Below, piece by piece: positions 6,408 to 6,751 of a stretch of 6,751 nt of DNA. A program made the position numbers and the translations under genes. The DNA lies in assembly GCA_947499755.1 (NCBI GenBank), contig CANMPU010000055.1, positions 1 through 6,751 of the forward strand, written 5' to 3'. Positions within the stretch are counted from its first letter, which is position 1, and every line of letters starts with the position of its first letter. Source of the stretch: Betaproteobacteria bacterium (GTDB lineage: Bacteria > Pseudomonadota > Gammaproteobacteria > Burkholderiales > CANMPU01). The notes below the pieces were generated by a model. The model had not been told where the DNA came from and made no database searches. It was given only the letters and a program-made list of their open reading frames with translations.

Positions 6408-6751
6408 TTAGTTGTTAGGTGTAGCGAGTAACGGCGCTTGTGTTGCGATATTAAGTTCTATGATATCGCCTACGGCCCACATCATAGAATCCATCTCAAA
6501 ATCTGAGCGCTTTAGTGTTCCGTGAGCGCTGAAGTTTGTTGGCGTTAATTTAGCGGACTGTGCGTTTGGCTCTTTACTCATGGTTATATCTAAGACAATC
6601 GTTTTGGTAATACCGCGAAGCGTCAAATTCCCCGTCATCTTTGCCGTAGTAGCCCCCGTTCTTTCTACTGACGTACTGGAAAAAATCATGTCGGGAAATT
6701 TCTCGACATTAAAAAAGTTTTCGCTGCGCAAACGGGTATCGGTTGGATTGT
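6408..6751 (-). CDS. YceI-family protein, C-terminal part (truncated)
   Basis: The C-terminal 114 or so residues of a YceI-like lipocalin-fold protein; family members bind isoprenoid or other hydrophobic ligands and are often periplasmic. Recognisable blocks are LRSENFFNVEKFPDMIFSS, MTGNLTLRGITKTIVLD and SDFEMDSMMWAVGDIIEL. The frame is open to the right edge, with NPTDTR before LRSENFF as in the family, so the gene starts outside the window. The TTG at 6731-6729 is an internal leucine codon, not a start. Any signal peptide would lie outside. It converges on the suf operon and has no evident functional tie to it. The stop is TAA at 6410-6408. Confidence 0.88.
   Translation of the reverse strand, partial: NPTDTRLRSENFFNVEKFPDMIFSSTSVERTGATTAKMTGNLTLRGITKTIVLDITMSKEPNAQSAKLTPTNFSAHGTLKRSDFEMDSMMWAVGDIIELNIATQAPLLATPNN

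Noticed and set aside
6409..6731. TTG at 6731 as the start of a 107-residue protein
   Set aside because: The frame stays open to the right edge and the preceding residues continue the YceI pattern, so this codon is an internal leucine of a truncated gene.

Overview
This window is a chromosomal iron-sulfur (Fe-S) cluster assembly (SUF) operon, all on the + strand, with short flanking pieces at each end. The regulator belongs to the Rrf2-type SUF regulators typical of gammaproteobacteria, and SufB, SufC and SufD resemble the E. coli proteins closely. The source is therefore most likely a gammaproteobacterium. G+C looks moderate by eye, and I cannot place the organism to order. No mobile element, CRISPR array, tRNA or complete rRNA gene is visible.

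Layout. Positions 1-163 are non-coding or undetermined. On the minus strand they carry a strong-looking promoter (TATAAT, GC-rich discriminator, A/T-rich upstream block) followed by a boxA-like antitermination motif, both pointing out of the left edge. Positions 148-190 hold a candidate promoter and overlapping dyads that look like the operator of the suf operon. Then follow the Rrf2 regulator (216-674), sufB (714-2162), sufC (2188-2961), sufD (2958-4283), sufS (4280-5542), sufU (5542-5988) and sufT (about 5991-6347). From sufC onward the genes overlap or nearly touch (ATGA, ATGA, TAATG, then a 2-base gap), which points to one transcript with translational coupling. A 60-base gap separates sufT from a convergent minus-strand YceI-family gene cut by the right edge.

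How the genes work together. SufS takes sulfur from cysteine as a persulfide. SufU, with its zinc-ligand set Cys39/Asp41/Cys64/Cys126, probably accepts it in place of SufE. The SufBCD complex builds the cluster using SufC ATPase activity and the SufB/SufD interface residues. SufT probably helps maturation or delivery to targets. The regulator probably senses Fe-S status through three cysteines and controls the operon, including itself. No sufA or sufE lies in the window.

I see no wholly new system. The most useful observations are the left-edge minus-strand promoter/boxA pair, the operator with overlapping dyads, the regulator's departures from E. coli IscR (no His at the fourth-ligand position, Ser at the Glu43 position), and the SufS-SufU pairing that keeps the B. 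subtilis-type zinc-swap histidine.
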